DNA of 64,000 nucleotides from Pontibacterium sp049603715 (lineage in GTDB: Bacteria > Pseudomonadota > Gammaproteobacteria > Pseudomonadales > Balneatricaceae): the NCBI GenBank assembly GCA_049603715.1, contig JBMYSW010000002.1, positions 62,001 through 126,000 on the forward strand. Reading direction: 5' to 3'. Below are positions 50,891-60,992 of this stretch, piece after piece. The first letter of the stretch is position 1. Each line of letters begins with the position of its first letter. The position numbers were made by a program, and so were the translations under genes. The notes below the pieces were generated by a model. It searched no databases. It was not told where the DNA came from and saw only the letters and a program-made list of their open reading frames with translations.

Positions 50891-52078
50891 ATGAGCAAAC
50901 AGTCTCCATCACTAGAAAGCGAGTTAATTGCCACCTTAAATACGAAGGTGGCCGCGCTGGAAAAAGAAAACGCATCACTTCGCTCTGTTGAAGCGAACCT
51001 GCTGAATATTATTGAGCATTCGCCTAACCCTATCATTACCGTTAAGCCAAGTGGGTTAATTGATATTGTTAATGCGCAGGCGTGTGAACTATTTGGCTAC
51101 GAAGCACATGAACTCAGTGGCAAGCCGGTGGAGGTGCTGTTGCCAATGGCGATGCGTTCATCACATAAGGCGATGCGTCAGGGCTATGTTGATCAACCGA
51201 CACCGCGTTATATGGGAGTTGGTCGCGACCTGCAAGGGCGACATAAAAACGGTAGCCAAATCGATATCGAAGTCGCTATTGCCCCCCTCAAAGATCAAGA
51301 AGGAAAGGTGACGTCGGTTATTGCCACCATTGTGGATATTCGACAACGGGTTGGGGCTGAGCGGTTGTTGGCGAAGCAGGTATCTGATCTTGAGCGCATT
51401 AATGAAGAGCTAGACAGCTTCGCTTATGTCGCATCCCATGACTTAAAGTCACCGCTAAATGCCATTCAAAAAATTGCTGGTTGGCTGAAAGAAGACTGCA
51501 ATGAACTTCTGCCCGAAGAGTCGAAAGGGCACTTATCGCTGCTGAATCAGCGAGTTGAGCGGCTAATGACCTTGTTGAATGACTTACTATCCTATTCTCG
51601 GGCTGGGCGAGTGGACTATGGTGCCGAGTTGTGTGATGTGGGCCAAATGGCTGAAGACTGCCTAGCGCTCATCGACCCCAGTAACCGCTTTGAGCTAAAG
51701 GTTGAGGCAGAAAAAGCATGGTTACCCAAAGTGCCTCTGCAAACGGTGTTAAATAACCTTATTGGCAACGCTGTAAAACATCACAATAAAGACCAAGGCG
51801 TGATTGTGGTTCGATGTGCTTTGGTTCAAGGTAATTATTTGGTTACCGTCTCAGATGACGGTCCAGGCATTGAATCACACCTAGTAGACAAAGCCTTGGC
51901 TATGTTTCAGACACTCAAGCCCCGAGATCAGGTAGAAGGGAGCGGTATGGGGCTAGCGCTAGTTAAAAAAATTGTAGGCCACTACGGCGGGTACTTAAAT
52001 GTAGGAAGTAATGCTCAAGGCGGCTTGTTGGTCGAGACGTTTTGGCCATATTGCAGTGCTGATTCGGCCCAACTTTAG
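50891..52078 (+). CDS. Cytoplasmic PAS-domain sensor histidine kinase
   Basis: A 395-residue soluble kinase: short coiled coil (~10-35), PAS (~37-150), HisKA with phospho-His in FAYVASHDLKSPL (~185-197) and HATPase with NNLIGNAVKHH, VSDDGPGI and GSGMGLALVKKIV. It is of the phytochrome/CheY-like-partner subtype (SHDLKSPL). AAGGA precedes the ATG. Two receiver proteins follow on the same strand, so it likely phosphorylates one or both. Confidence 0.88.
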   Translation: MSKQSPSLESELIATLNTKVAALEKENASLRSVEANLLNIIEHSPNPIITVKPSGLIDIVNAQACELFGYEAHELSGKPVEVLLPMAMRSSHKAMRQGYVDQPTPRYMGVGRDLQGRHKNGSQIDIEVAIAPLKDQEGKVTSVIATIVDIRQRVGAERLLAKQVSDLERINEELDSFAYVASHDLKSPLNAIQKIAGWLKEDCNELLPEESKGHLSLLNQRVERLMTLLNDLLSYSRAGRVDYGAELCDVGQMAEDCLALIDPSNRFELKVEAEKAWLPKVPLQTVLNNLIGNAVKHHNKDQGVIVVRCALVQGNYLVTVSDDGPGIESHLVDKALAMFQTLKPRDQVEGSGMGLALVKKIVGHYGGYLNVGSNAQGGLLVETFWPYCSADSAQL

Positions 52079-52116
52079 TGTGAAATCATGGAAAGAAAGA
52101 TGATCGAGGAGGGGTT

Positions 52117-52539
52117 ATGGAAGGTCGGATGAACTTGTTTTTGATCGAAGATGATGACGTTGATGTGATTAGCATCACCCGTAGTCTAAAAAGTGAATCT
52201 ATTGATGCGGACATTACCCGAGCGGTTGATGGCGTAGAAGCGTTGATGATGCTGCGCGAAGGTACAATAAAGGGACCGTTTATTACGTTGCTCGATATTC
52301 AAATGCCTCGGATGAATGGAATCGAGTTTTTGCATGAAGTTCGAAAAGACCCTAACCTTCAAGATATGGTGGTGTTTATACTCACTACCTCCCAAGCTCA
52401 GCAGGACATACTTGAGAGCTTTCAGCGTAATGTAGCGGGTTACTTTTTAAAGAGTGATGGCGTGCGAGACTATAAAGAGGTCGCTAAGTGCCTAGACTCA
52501 TTTTGGCGAACCTCCCTGTTACCTCCAAGAGATCATTAG
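52117..52539 (+). CDS. Single-domain response regulator (Rcp1-like)
   Basis: A 140-residue receiver. Acidic cluster EDDDVDV, phospho-acceptor Asp in LLDIQMPRMNG, Thr in FILTTS and Lys in FLKSDG are complete. AGGAGG upstream of the ATG. It lies between a kinase and a receiver-GGDEF-EAL protein and probably acts as a shuttle or phosphate sink. Confidence 0.9.
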   Translation: MEGRMNLFLIEDDDVDVISITRSLKSESIDADITRAVDGVEALMMLREGTIKGPFITLLDIQMPRMNGIEFLHEVRKDPNLQDMVVFILTTSQAQQDILESFQRNVAGYFLKSDGVRDYKEVAKCLDSFWRTSLLPPRDH

Positions 52540-52565
52540 CGTAGTAAAAGTGGTTTATTTTAGTG

Positions 52566-54272
52566 ATGAATATCTTAATTGTTGATGATGATCGTTTTGA
52601 CAGAGAGCACTTAAAGCGAAGCTTAAGGCAGAGTGTTGAGAGCCTTGTGGTGGCAGAAGCCACTAATGTGGATGAGGGTATAGAGGTTTATCGGCAGGGG
52701 CAGTTTGACGTTATCTTACTCGATTACCTGATGCCGCAAAAAAATGGTTTGGATATGATGCGTGAGCTGCGTAACGTGTCGGCAGAGAATAAAACCGCTG
52801 TGGTGATGATGAGTGCATTTGAGCAAGAGGAGGTGGCGCTGGAGTGCCTTCGTCAAGGGGTGCAGGATTTTTTGCTAAAAAGCGAAATTACAGCGGTTCG
52901 ATTGCGCCGAGCTATTTTGCACGCTAAGGCACGTTTTGAATTAGAGGCAAAGCTGGTTCGTAGTTATCAGCGAGTAAAACAACTGGCAGAGTCTGATGCG
53001 CTCACAGGCCTGACGAATCGCTATCAGTTTGATGAGTTACTTCGACAAGCGGTTAATCAAGCGTGCCTATCTGATACAAAACTTGCTGTCTTAATGATCG
53101 ATCTTGACCAGTTCAAGTATGTTAATGATTACTACGGTCACGCAATGGGTGATGAGCTGCTGAGGCGTGTTGCGCTTCGGTTTAAAAGCTGCCTTGTTGA
53201 GCGCTCTACCCTCGCGCGTCTCGGAGGTGACGAGTTTGCCATCATTATCGAGCAGGTGCTCAGTGCCCAAGAGTACGAGTCCCTAGCGCTTAAACTGATT
53301 GAGGTGTTGGAGCAGCCTTTTGAACTAGGAAATGCCAAGGTGGCGATCAGTGCCAGCATTGGTATTGCGGTGCTCAATAACCTTAAACCTGATATTTCTT
53401 CTTTGTTAAAGCACGCGGATATTGCGCTTTACGACGCCAAGCATAGAGGGCGAAATTGCTTCAGCATTTTTGAGCCTAAAATGGAAGAAAAGTTCGCTTA
53501 TCGCTATACCCTCGAAACTCGCCTAAAAACAGCGGTCGCTGATGATGAATTTGTTCTTTATTATCAACCGGTATTTTCACAGGATTATTCCCAAATCACG
53601 GGGTTTGAAGCTTTGATTCGTTGGTTTCCCGACGGAAACTTTTGCAGCCCCGATGACTTTATACCCGTAGCGGAAGAGACCGGCAGCATTAACGAAATTG
53701 GCGATTGGGTGATCGGTCAAGCACTAAGTCAGCTTCGCGAGTGGCAGACCTTGTCTGGCAGGCACCTAAGTATGGCGATTAACGTATCATCTGTGCAACT
53801 TGCCAACCCAGATCTCGTTAACTTCCTGAGCGATAAAATTAAAGAGGAAGGGCTGGAGCCAAGCCAAGTCGAGATTGAGCTGACCGAAACGGCCTTGCTT
53901 AATGATGAGCGAGTTAAAGTCGAAACCATCCAGCGGATACATGATCTAGGTTGCAAAATAGCACTGGATGACTTTGGCACAGGTTTCTCTTCTATTACAC
54001 ACTTGCGCAACTTTCCAATTGATGTGGTTAAGGTTGATCGAAGCTTGATGCCTAAAAATAGCACCGATGAAAAGGCACTCGGTTTGCTACACGGTGTGGT
54101 TTTAATGATTAAAGCGATGAAGCTTTCTATTGTTGCGGAAGGGATTGAGGATGACTACCACGCTGGGCTGTGCCAGTCACTGGGAATCGAGCGTGCACAA
54201 GGTTATTACCTAGCACGGCCTACACCGGTAAAAGACATGCCACCGCTGTTAGGATCAAAAGCTGTTTGTTAG
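52566..54272 (+). CDS. Receiver-GGDEF-EAL response regulator
   Basis: A 568-residue protein: receiver (~1-120; Asp pair in IVDDDRFD, Asp in LLDYLMPQKNG, Ser in MMSAF, Lys in FLLKSE), GGDEF (~140-300; LARLGGDEF, no RxxD site) and EAL (~315-555; FEALIRWF, ELTETAL, LDDFGTGFSS, VKVDRSL, AEGIED). Both c-di-GMP activities could be functional. ATG 52566 directly follows an in-frame GTG. It is the likely output of the upstream kinase. Confidence 0.88.
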   Translation: MNILIVDDDRFDREHLKRSLRQSVESLVVAEATNVDEGIEVYRQGQFDVILLDYLMPQKNGLDMMRELRNVSAENKTAVVMMSAFEQEEVALECLRQGVQDFLLKSEITAVRLRRAILHAKARFELEAKLVRSYQRVKQLAESDALTGLTNRYQFDELLRQAVNQACLSDTKLAVLMIDLDQFKYVNDYYGHAMGDELLRRVALRFKSCLVERSTLARLGGDEFAIIIEQVLSAQEYESLALKLIEVLEQPFELGNAKVAISASIGIAVLNNLKPDISSLLKHADIALYDAKHRGRNCFSIFEPKMEEKFAYRYTLETRLKTAVADDEFVLYYQPVFSQDYSQITGFEALIRWFPDGNFCSPDDFIPVAEETGSINEIGDWVIGQALSQLREWQTLSGRHLSMAINVSSVQLANPDLVNFLSDKIKEEGLEPSQVEIELTETALLNDERVKVETIQRIHDLGCKIALDDFGTGFSSITHLRNFPIDVVKVDRSLMPKNSTDEKALGLLHGVVLMIKAMKLSIVAEGIEDDYHAGLCQSLGIERAQGYYLARPTPVKDMPPLLGSKAVC

Positions 54273-54279
54273 TGAGGCA

Positions 54280-54298
54280 AGCAGAGCCTTACTCTGCT
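54280..54298. terminator. Hairpin between converging genes
   Basis: Perfect 7-base stem AGCAGAG / CTCTGCT in the 40-base gap between the GGDEF-EAL gene and trhO. No strong T-run. Confidence 0.4.
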
Positions 54299-54312
54299 CG
54301 CCCATATAGCCT

Positions 54313-55305
54313 TTAGCCTTGCTCTTTTAGCTTTTCTTGCTGAGCTGCTTTTAGCGCTTCTTTCTGCTCACGACGCGCATTGATGACACCTTTCACATCG
54401 CTACCAATGTGGGCTTCGCCGCGTTGCTTAGCCAGCTCCATTTGGCGCTCGCGTTCAATAAAGCGCTGGCGCTGAGCGTCAGTCAACTTATCGATACAAT
54501 GCGGGCAGCTAACACCTTTAACGTAAGCAGGAGACTGCTTTTCTTCTTCGGTAATTGGCATACGACAGGCATTACACTGGTCATATTGGCCTTTTTGAAG
54601 GCTGTGGTTTACGGCAACGCGGTTGTCGAAAACAAAGCACTCACCTTCCCACATGGTTTCTTCTGCAGGTACGTCTTCTAGGTACTGCAAAATTCCGCCT
54701 TCTAGGTGGTAAACCTCTTCAAAGCCTTGCTCTTTCATAAAGGCAGTGGACTTTTCACAGCGAATACCGCCGGTACAAAACATCGCCACTTTTTTGTGCT
54801 TTTGTGGGTCGAGGTTTTCTTTTACGTACTGAGGGAATTCACGGAAGGTATTCGTCACAGGGTTAACTGCATTTTTAAACGTACCGATTTGCACTTCGTA
54901 ATCGTTACGTGTGTCGACCAGCAATACCTCTGGGTCAGAGATCAATGCGTTCCAGTCTTTTGGCTTAACGTAGGTGCCAACGACTTTAAGTGGGTCGATA
55001 CCTTCAACACCCATGGTGACGATCTCTTTCTTTAGCTTTACCTTGGTACGGTAAAACGGCATTTCGTCATCGTACGAAAGTTTGTAACCAATGTTGTCGA
55101 GGCCTTCTTGTTTGTCTAACCAAGCCAGTAAGTTATCGATGGCTTCTTGGCTACCTGCCACGGTACCGTTGATGCCTTCTTTGGCCAACAAAAGGGTACC
55201 TTTAATACCCGAATCTTCCATTACCTTTAGCAAAGGCTCACGAATAGACTCAAAGTGGTCTAGGGTCACAAATTTGTATAGGGCACATACAACAACGTTA
55301 GACAT
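54313..55305 (-). CDS. trhO: tRNA uridine(34) hydroxylase TrhO (YceA)
   Basis: A 330-residue rhodanese-fold enzyme that makes 5-hydroxyuridine at wobble position 34 using oxygen. The catalytic loop is FCTGGIRCEKS with C177; the N-terminal acylphosphatase-like domain and a Cys-rich C-terminal segment (QCNACRMP and SCPHC, possible zinc site) are typical. Length matches the family. Confidence 0.93.
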   Translation of the reverse strand: MSNVVVCALYKFVTLDHFESIREPLLKVMEDSGIKGTLLLAKEGINGTVAGSQEAIDNLLAWLDKQEGLDNIGYKLSYDDEMPFYRTKVKLKKEIVTMGVEGIDPLKVVGTYVKPKDWNALISDPEVLLVDTRNDYEVQIGTFKNAVNPVTNTFREFPQYVKENLDPQKHKKVAMFCTGGIRCEKSTAFMKEQGFEEVYHLEGGILQYLEDVPAEETMWEGECFVFDNRVAVNHSLQKGQYDQCNACRMPITEEEKQSPAYVKGVSCPHCIDKLTDAQRQRFIERERQMELAKQRGEAHIGSDVKGVINARREQKEALKAAQQEKLKEQG

Positions 55306-55666
55306 GAAGTTTCTCCGCCAGTTAAGGCTTGTTAAAAGTGGTGCTGGGGCGCGATCCGTTGTTCAAATAGCAACGTCACGGCTCGCAAACAACAGTTGGT
55401 TATTGCCGGTTTTAGGCTAAAAGCAGAGGTGTAACTACCCTAGTTGCCAATGTGCAACCTAGGTTGTCAAAAACCGGGCACAAATTATACTGCAACTCCC
55501 CACAATTTGCATGGACATCTTTGGCTTTAATCCCTGATAAATAGTGGTAATTCCGTTACACTCTCGCTTTTGTGGTTCCCCTTTTTATACAGATATGTGG
55601 CATAGATATTTAGCGCGAGTGCGAGTGCCGCCTTCTCACCCACAACGCCTTGGGTAAACAAATTTT
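55306..55666. other. Divergent trhO / sbcD region
   Basis: About 360 bases. A bulged hairpin CCTAGTTGC / GCAACCTAGG spans 55439-55463. A promoter for sbcD could not be fixed by eye, and no LexA box was recognised. Confidence 0.35.
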
Positions 55667-56968
55667 ATGGTTAAGCTTTTACATACCTCCGATTGGCATT
55701 TGGGCCAGCATTTTATGGGACAGAGTCGCCGTCATGAGCATCAGCAATTTTTAAACTGGCTGCGTGAAACCGCGGTGGCACAAAATGTGACGGCCATAGT
55801 GGTAGCGGGGGATATCTTTGATACCGGTGCGCCGCCTAGCTATGCGCGCGAGATGTATAACCATTTTGTGGTGGAACTTGAGAAGGTGGGTGTGCACTTG
55901 GTGATATTGGGTGGGAACCACGACTCCATCGCTACATTAAGCGAGACGGCCTCGCTGCTTAGGCGCTTGGGCGCTCATGTGATCCCCGGTGCGATGGCAA
56001 CACCCGAAGAGCAGCTTGTTAGCTTAAACAACCAAGACGGCCGAACAGAGCTACTTGTTTGTGCGGTGCCTTTTTTACGCCCTCGTGATGTCATGACCAG
56101 CCAATCAGGCGATAGCACCCAAAGTAAGCAAAAGCAGCTGCAAAACGCCATTAGCGAGCACTACCAGCGTATTTACCAACTCGCCAAAACCAAGCAGCAA
56201 GCCATCTTTAAAAGCGAAGGCCGTTGGGTGCCCATTGTGGCTACCGGCCACTTAACCACCGTGGGTGCTAAAACCTCAGATGCGGTGCGCGAAATTTATA
56301 TCGGCACTCTGGATCATTTACCATCAAGCGCCTTTCCAGAAGTGGACTATGTTGCGCTGGGGCATATTCATCGCCATCAAAAAGTTGGCAAAACCGAACA
56401 TATCCGTTACTGCGGTTCGCCCATTCCTTTAAGCTTTGACGAGCTATCTAGCGATAAGGTGGTGTTATTGGCCCTTCTTAGCGATGAGCATCAAGGCGAT
56501 CGCCCCGATAACGCGGGGGCCTTATTAGAAGAAATTGAGCCCGTTAGCATTCCACGCTTTCAACCCATGTATCGCGTTAAAGGCACTATTGAAGAGGTAG
56601 AAACCCAGTTTGATGCATTGGCAAAAGCCCAAGAGGCTGACGAGAGCCAAGCCACAACTGCATGGGTAGAGGTCACGATTACAGGCGAGAGCTTTGTGGT
56701 GGACTTGCAGCAACGAATTCAAGATAAGGTTGCCGACTTGCCCTTAGAAGTCTTGTGTATTCGTCGCCAAAAAGTGGCAGCAGCTCAGCTCAAAACCGAG
56801 CAAAAAGAAACACTTGCGCAGCTAACACCACAGGATGTGTTTCATCGTCGGCTCGAAAGCGAAGCCTTTGACGAGGCACAGACTCAGCGATTGAACCAAG
56901 CTTTTCACCAACTGGCTCAGGCCGCTGCTGATCACCTCAGTGAAAAAGCCGAAGGGGATAACGCATGA
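55667..56968 (+). CDS. sbcD: SbcD nuclease subunit
   Basis: A 433-residue Mre11-type nuclease subunit. Metal motifs are intact: SDWHLGQHF (D9, H11), VAGDIFDTG (D49), GGNHDS (N84, H85), GHLT and GHIHRHQ. With SbcC it opens hairpins and processes blocked DNA ends. It overlaps sbcC by four bases. Confidence 0.95.
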   Translation: MVKLLHTSDWHLGQHFMGQSRRHEHQQFLNWLRETAVAQNVTAIVVAGDIFDTGAPPSYAREMYNHFVVELEKVGVHLVILGGNHDSIATLSETASLLRRLGAHVIPGAMATPEEQLVSLNNQDGRTELLVCAVPFLRPRDVMTSQSGDSTQSKQKQLQNAISEHYQRIYQLAKTKQQAIFKSEGRWVPIVATGHLTTVGAKTSDAVREIYIGTLDHLPSSAFPEVDYVALGHIHRHQKVGKTEHIRYCGSPIPLSFDELSSDKVVLLALLSDEHQGDRPDNAGALLEEIEPVSIPRFQPMYRVKGTIEEVETQFDALAKAQEADESQATTAWVEVTITGESFVVDLQQRIQDKVADLPLEVLCIRRQKVAAAQLKTEQKETLAQLTPQDVFHRRLESEAFDEAQTQRLNQAFHQLAQAAADHLSEKAEGDNA

Positions 56969-59900
56969 AGTTTTTAACCCTTCGCCTTAAAAATATTAAC
57001 TCCCTAAAAGGGGAATGGCGTATCGATTTTCGTAAAGCGCCGTTTTCTACCAGTGGTTTGTTTGCCATTACCGGTCCGACGGGGGCGGGTAAAACTACAC
57101 TGTTAGATGCGATTTGCTTGGCGCTTTATCACCGTACACCTCGTTTTAATGAACCGTCGCCCGCCGATAAAGTCATGACTCGCCACACAGGTGAGTGTTT
57201 GGCCGAGGTGGAGTTTGAATTAAAAGGCCAAGCTTATCGTGCCTTTTGGGAGGTGCGCCGAGCCCGTGGTCAAGCCGATGGTAAGTTACAGCCGGCCAAA
57301 GTTGAGTTGGCCAAGTTAGCCGACGGCTGGCAGCAAGCGCCCTTGTCTGAAGATGAAGCTACGGACGTTGAAGCAGGTGTGGCTGAATTACAGCAAGCCT
57401 GCTTGTTTGATTTACCACCGATGCAAGCCGGTGATGAGGGCGATGAGATTCTTGCCGACAAAATCAAAGACAAAGACAGCGCCATAAAGCGCATTACTGG
57501 TCTCGATTTTGACCAGTTCACCAAGTCGATTTTATTAGCCCAAGGGGGCTTTGCCGCGTTTTTAAATGCTGAAGCAGGTAAGCGGGCCGAGTTATTAGAG
57601 CAAATTACGGGCACCACGATTTATGGCGAAATATCCAAGCAAGCCTTTGAAGCCTGTAAGGCGAAAGAGCAGGCTTTGGCGTTGTTACGTGAGCGCCAAA
57701 ACGGCATGGAGCTACTCAGCGATGAAAGTCGTGCCGACAGAGAAGCTGAAAAATTGCAGCTTGAACAGGGCCAAACTCGTTTAGCCCTGCACATCAAAGC
57801 CCTGAGCCAACGTTCGGTGGCGGTACAAAACCTTCAAAAAGCCGAAGCGAATTTATCTGACCAGCAAGCTGCACTAACCAAAGCGCAAGCTGAGTTAGAT
57901 GCAGTGCAACCCAGCCTTGCTAAGCTGAGTTTGGACGAGCCAGCTCAAGCTCTTAAACCTATTTACGATGGCATGTTATCGGCACAGGCTGAGCATGGCC
58001 GCTTGGCTGAAAAGCTCCAGCAGTTGCAAGCACAGAAGCAACAGGCCGAGCAGCAGTTGGCCCAAGCGAAAGCTGACTTTGAAGCGCACCAAACAGGCTT
58101 TGATCAAGCTCAAAGCCAACATAAAACGCTTATGACCTTGCTCACCGAGCAAGTGCGACCGCTGGATTTACGTATTGAATCGCAAAGCCAACGTTTAGCC
58201 GAGCAGCAGCAAACCCTAGATAAAACGCAAGCCGCTCAGCTAGAGGCTAAAACGCGAGTTAAAGCGGCGAACGAGGCAGTAGAGCAAGTTACCCAGCAAC
58301 TCGCGCAAGCCAATGAGTATTTAGCCGCCCATGCAGCTGTAGGCAAGTTGAGCGATCAGTTGCCGCTGATCGAGCAAAAAGTGGCTGACTTACAGGCGCA
58401 AACGGCGCAGCAAACAATTCTCAATACGAGCCATGCAGCCGCTCAAGCTACGCTAAAGCGTTGTGAGACCGAGGCGCAGCAGTGGGCCCAACAAAGCGCA
58501 CAATGCCATCAATCGGTTGAGGTGGCACAAGCGAGTGTGCAAACTGCTGAGCAACAGCTGGCGACCTTGCTCAATGGCAACGACTTGGCGCAGCTTCGCC
58601 AGCAGGGCGAGCTGCTGGAAGATCAGTTCCCCCAATGGCTACAAGTACATGGGCAGTTAGCGTCGCTTGAAGCTAGTGTTGAGCAGCTAAGCCAAGGCCT
58701 ACAAGGACTGCAAGCCAGCTATCAAAGCTGGCAGCAGGCTGAACACAAAATTAGCGAATTACGCACTCGTTACAAAAGTAAAAAGGCGCTGTTTGAGGGG
58801 TTAGAAGTCCAAGTAGAGCTACGCAAAGAAATCGATTCGCTCTCGGTTCAGCGAGATGCATTAAAGCAGGGTGAGCCTTGCCCACTGTGTGGCTCAAAAG
58901 ACCACCCGCTTAAGGCGAGTTATCAGAGTAATGAAACAGTCGAACTGTTAACCCAACTGGAGCAAACCAGAGCCACACTTAAGGCGGTTGAAGATCAGGG
59001 TAAACAGCTTTCCGAGGAGCGAAGTCACCTTCGTTTAGCCGCTGAAAAAGCCCTAAGCGAGGTACACCAACAGATTCAGGCGCTTAACGACCTTAGCCAA
59101 GAACTAGATGGGTTAGGCCTTGTTGAGTTTAAGCCGCGAGATGGTCAGCCTTGGGTTGCTCATGTTCAGCAACTACTTGCCGCACTATCGCCTCTTCCAG
59201 AAACACCCGCACTGGAAGCGTTACAACAAACCCGCTTTGCGCAAGACCCAAACACTCTAACTTTGGGGCCTGCTCAAACCGTGTTTGCGGAGGTGGTAGC
59301 CTTCGCCAAAACTGCGTTAGAGCAGCAATTGAACCAAGCAAAAACGCTGCGACGAACGCTGCGCGACCTTGCAGTAAAAGAACAAACCCTACGCGATGCA
59401 AAAGATGCGCTTACGAGTGCAAGCCAACAGCACGAAAAAGCCATCAGTCAGCAACAGCTGGTGGCGAGCCAGCAGCAAAATGCAAACGAGCGACTAGTCG
59501 ATTTAGGGCAGCAGCTTACTGCGTTGAATGACCACATTAGTCGCCTTGCAGGCGATCTCGCTGCTACCGCGCAGGCCACCGGTATTGCGCTCAATGACAG
59601 CGAGGAGAAGCAGTGGGAGCAGTGGTTAGAAAACCTCAAAGCGAAACTGGCCGACTATGTGGCCAAACAAACAGCGCTTACCGACTTATCAGAGCAGCAG
59701 CAAAACGCCACGCGCCAAGTGCTAATAGAGCAACAGCAATTAAGCCAATTAGAGGCATCCCTTGGCGAGCAGCAAACGCAGCTTAATCAGCAGCAACAAA
59801 GCTTGGCCGAGTTAGCAAAACAGCGACAAATCCTATTAGGCGAGCAGTCGGCGAATGACGCTCAAACAAACAGCGAAACCACACTGGCTCAAAGCGAAGC

Positions 59901-60948
59901 GGCGTTAAGTCAAGCGCGCCAACAGCAACAAACGGCGAGCGAAGCGTTATCTGCGAGCAGTGCCCAAAACCAACAGTTGGGTGCCGATTTAACCCAAGCG
60001 AGTAGCAACCTAGAACAGCTACAAAGCCAGTGGCAAAAGGCGCTCGAAGGCAGTGACTTTGCGGATCAGGCGAGCTTTTTGGTCGCCTGCCTAAGCCCAG
60101 AAGAGCGTAAAACACTGGTTCAGCAAAAAGAACAGCTACACACCGCTGTGAGTGAGGCTAAAGCCCTCGTTGCCAGTAGCCAAAATTACTGCGAGCAGCT
60201 ACAAAGCGAGCTAAGCCAATTGACAGCTGAGTACACCAACGAAGAGGGCGAAAGCCAAACGGCAACGGATGGCGAGCTTGCCGAGGTGCTTTCTAACCTT
60301 GAAGCGAGACAAAAGCACACACACCAACAGCTGGGTGAAATAGAGCAGCAGCTTAAAGCCGATGCGCAGCAACGACAAAAACAAGCTGAGCTGGTGGCGC
60401 AAATTGAAGCCGACACCGCGGCCCTTGAAGATTGGCGACTGTTGCGCGAGTTAATTGGCTCGGCCGATGGCAAAAAGTTTAGGGTGTTTGCTCAGGGCTT
60501 AACCCTCGACTACCTTATTCATTTAGCTAATGGCCAGCTTAAAAACTTGCATGGCCGTTACCGCTTAAGCCGTAAAGCAGGCGAAACGCTCGAACTCGAA
60601 GTGGTGGATACTTGGCAAGCGGATGTGGTGCGCGACACCAAAACCTTGTCGGGCGGTGAGAGCTTTTTGGTGAGTTTGGCGCTGGCTTTGGCGCTTTCGG
60701 ATCTTGTTAGTCAAAAAACACAAATCGACAGTCTCTTTTTAGACGAAGGCTTTGGCACCCTCGATCGCGAAACCCTCGATATCGCATTAGATGCGTTAGA
60801 TAACGTCAACGCATCAGGAAAAACCATTGGCATTATTAGCCACATCGATGCGCTTAAAGAACGTGTGCCGGTGAGTATCGAAATTCAAAAAATGTCGGGC
60901 TTAGGGGTAAGTAAATTAGCACCCCAGTATCGTGTCCATGCTGATTAA
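56965..60948 (+). CDS. sbcC: SbcC ATPase subunit
   Basis: A 1327-residue Rad50-type SMC-like ATPase. Walker A GPTGAGKTT at 37-45; a very long Gln/Ala-rich coiled coil interrupted by the zinc hook CPLC (C639, C642); C-terminal signature LSGGESFLVSLALAL and Walker B LFLDEGFGTLD. It is clearly longer than the ~1050-residue E. coli protein, the extra length being in the coiled coil. Start overlaps sbcD (ATGA). Confidence 0.95.
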   Translation: MKFLTLRLKNINSLKGEWRIDFRKAPFSTSGLFAITGPTGAGKTTLLDAICLALYHRTPRFNEPSPADKVMTRHTGECLAEVEFELKGQAYRAFWEVRRARGQADGKLQPAKVELAKLADGWQQAPLSEDEATDVEAGVAELQQACLFDLPPMQAGDEGDEILADKIKDKDSAIKRITGLDFDQFTKSILLAQGGFAAFLNAEAGKRAELLEQITGTTIYGEISKQAFEACKAKEQALALLRERQNGMELLSDESRADREAEKLQLEQGQTRLALHIKALSQRSVAVQNLQKAEANLSDQQAALTKAQAELDAVQPSLAKLSLDEPAQALKPIYDGMLSAQAEHGRLAEKLQQLQAQKQQAEQQLAQAKADFEAHQTGFDQAQSQHKTLMTLLTEQVRPLDLRIESQSQRLAEQQQTLDKTQAAQLEAKTRVKAANEAVEQVTQQLAQANEYLAAHAAVGKLSDQLPLIEQKVADLQAQTAQQTILNTSHAAAQATLKRCETEAQQWAQQSAQCHQSVEVAQASVQTAEQQLATLLNGNDLAQLRQQGELLEDQFPQWLQVHGQLASLEASVEQLSQGLQGLQASYQSWQQAEHKISELRTRYKSKKALFEGLEVQVELRKEIDSLSVQRDALKQGEPCPLCGSKDHPLKASYQSNETVELLTQLEQTRATLKAVEDQGKQLSEERSHLRLAAEKALSEVHQQIQALNDLSQELDGLGLVEFKPRDGQPWVAHVQQLLAALSPLPETPALEALQQTRFAQDPNTLTLGPAQTVFAEVVAFAKTALEQQLNQAKTLRRTLRDLAVKEQTLRDAKDALTSASQQHEKAISQQQLVASQQQNANERLVDLGQQLTALNDHISRLAGDLAATAQATGIALNDSEEKQWEQWLENLKAKLADYVAKQTALTDLSEQQQNATRQVLIEQQQLSQLEASLGEQQTQLNQQQQSLAELAKQRQILLGEQSANDAQTNSETTLAQSEAALSQARQQQQTASEALSASSAQNQQLGADLTQASSNLEQLQSQWQKALEGSDFADQASFLVACLSPEERKTLVQQKEQLHTAVSEAKALVASSQNYCEQLQSELSQLTAEYTNEEGESQTATDGELAEVLSNLEARQKHTHQQLGEIEQQLKADAQQRQKQAELVAQIEADTAALEDWRLLRELIGSADGKKFRVFAQGLTLDYLIHLANGQLKNLHGRYRLSRKAGETLELEVVDTWQADVVRDTKTLSGGESFLVSLALALALSDLVSQKTQIDSLFLDEGFGTLDRETLDIALDALDNVNASGKTIGIISHIDALKERVPVSIEIQKMSGLGVSKLAPQYRVHAD

Positions 60949-60992
60949 GCAGCGATTAAATTAGGGCGGTTTCGTCCATTAGGAAGTAAAGA

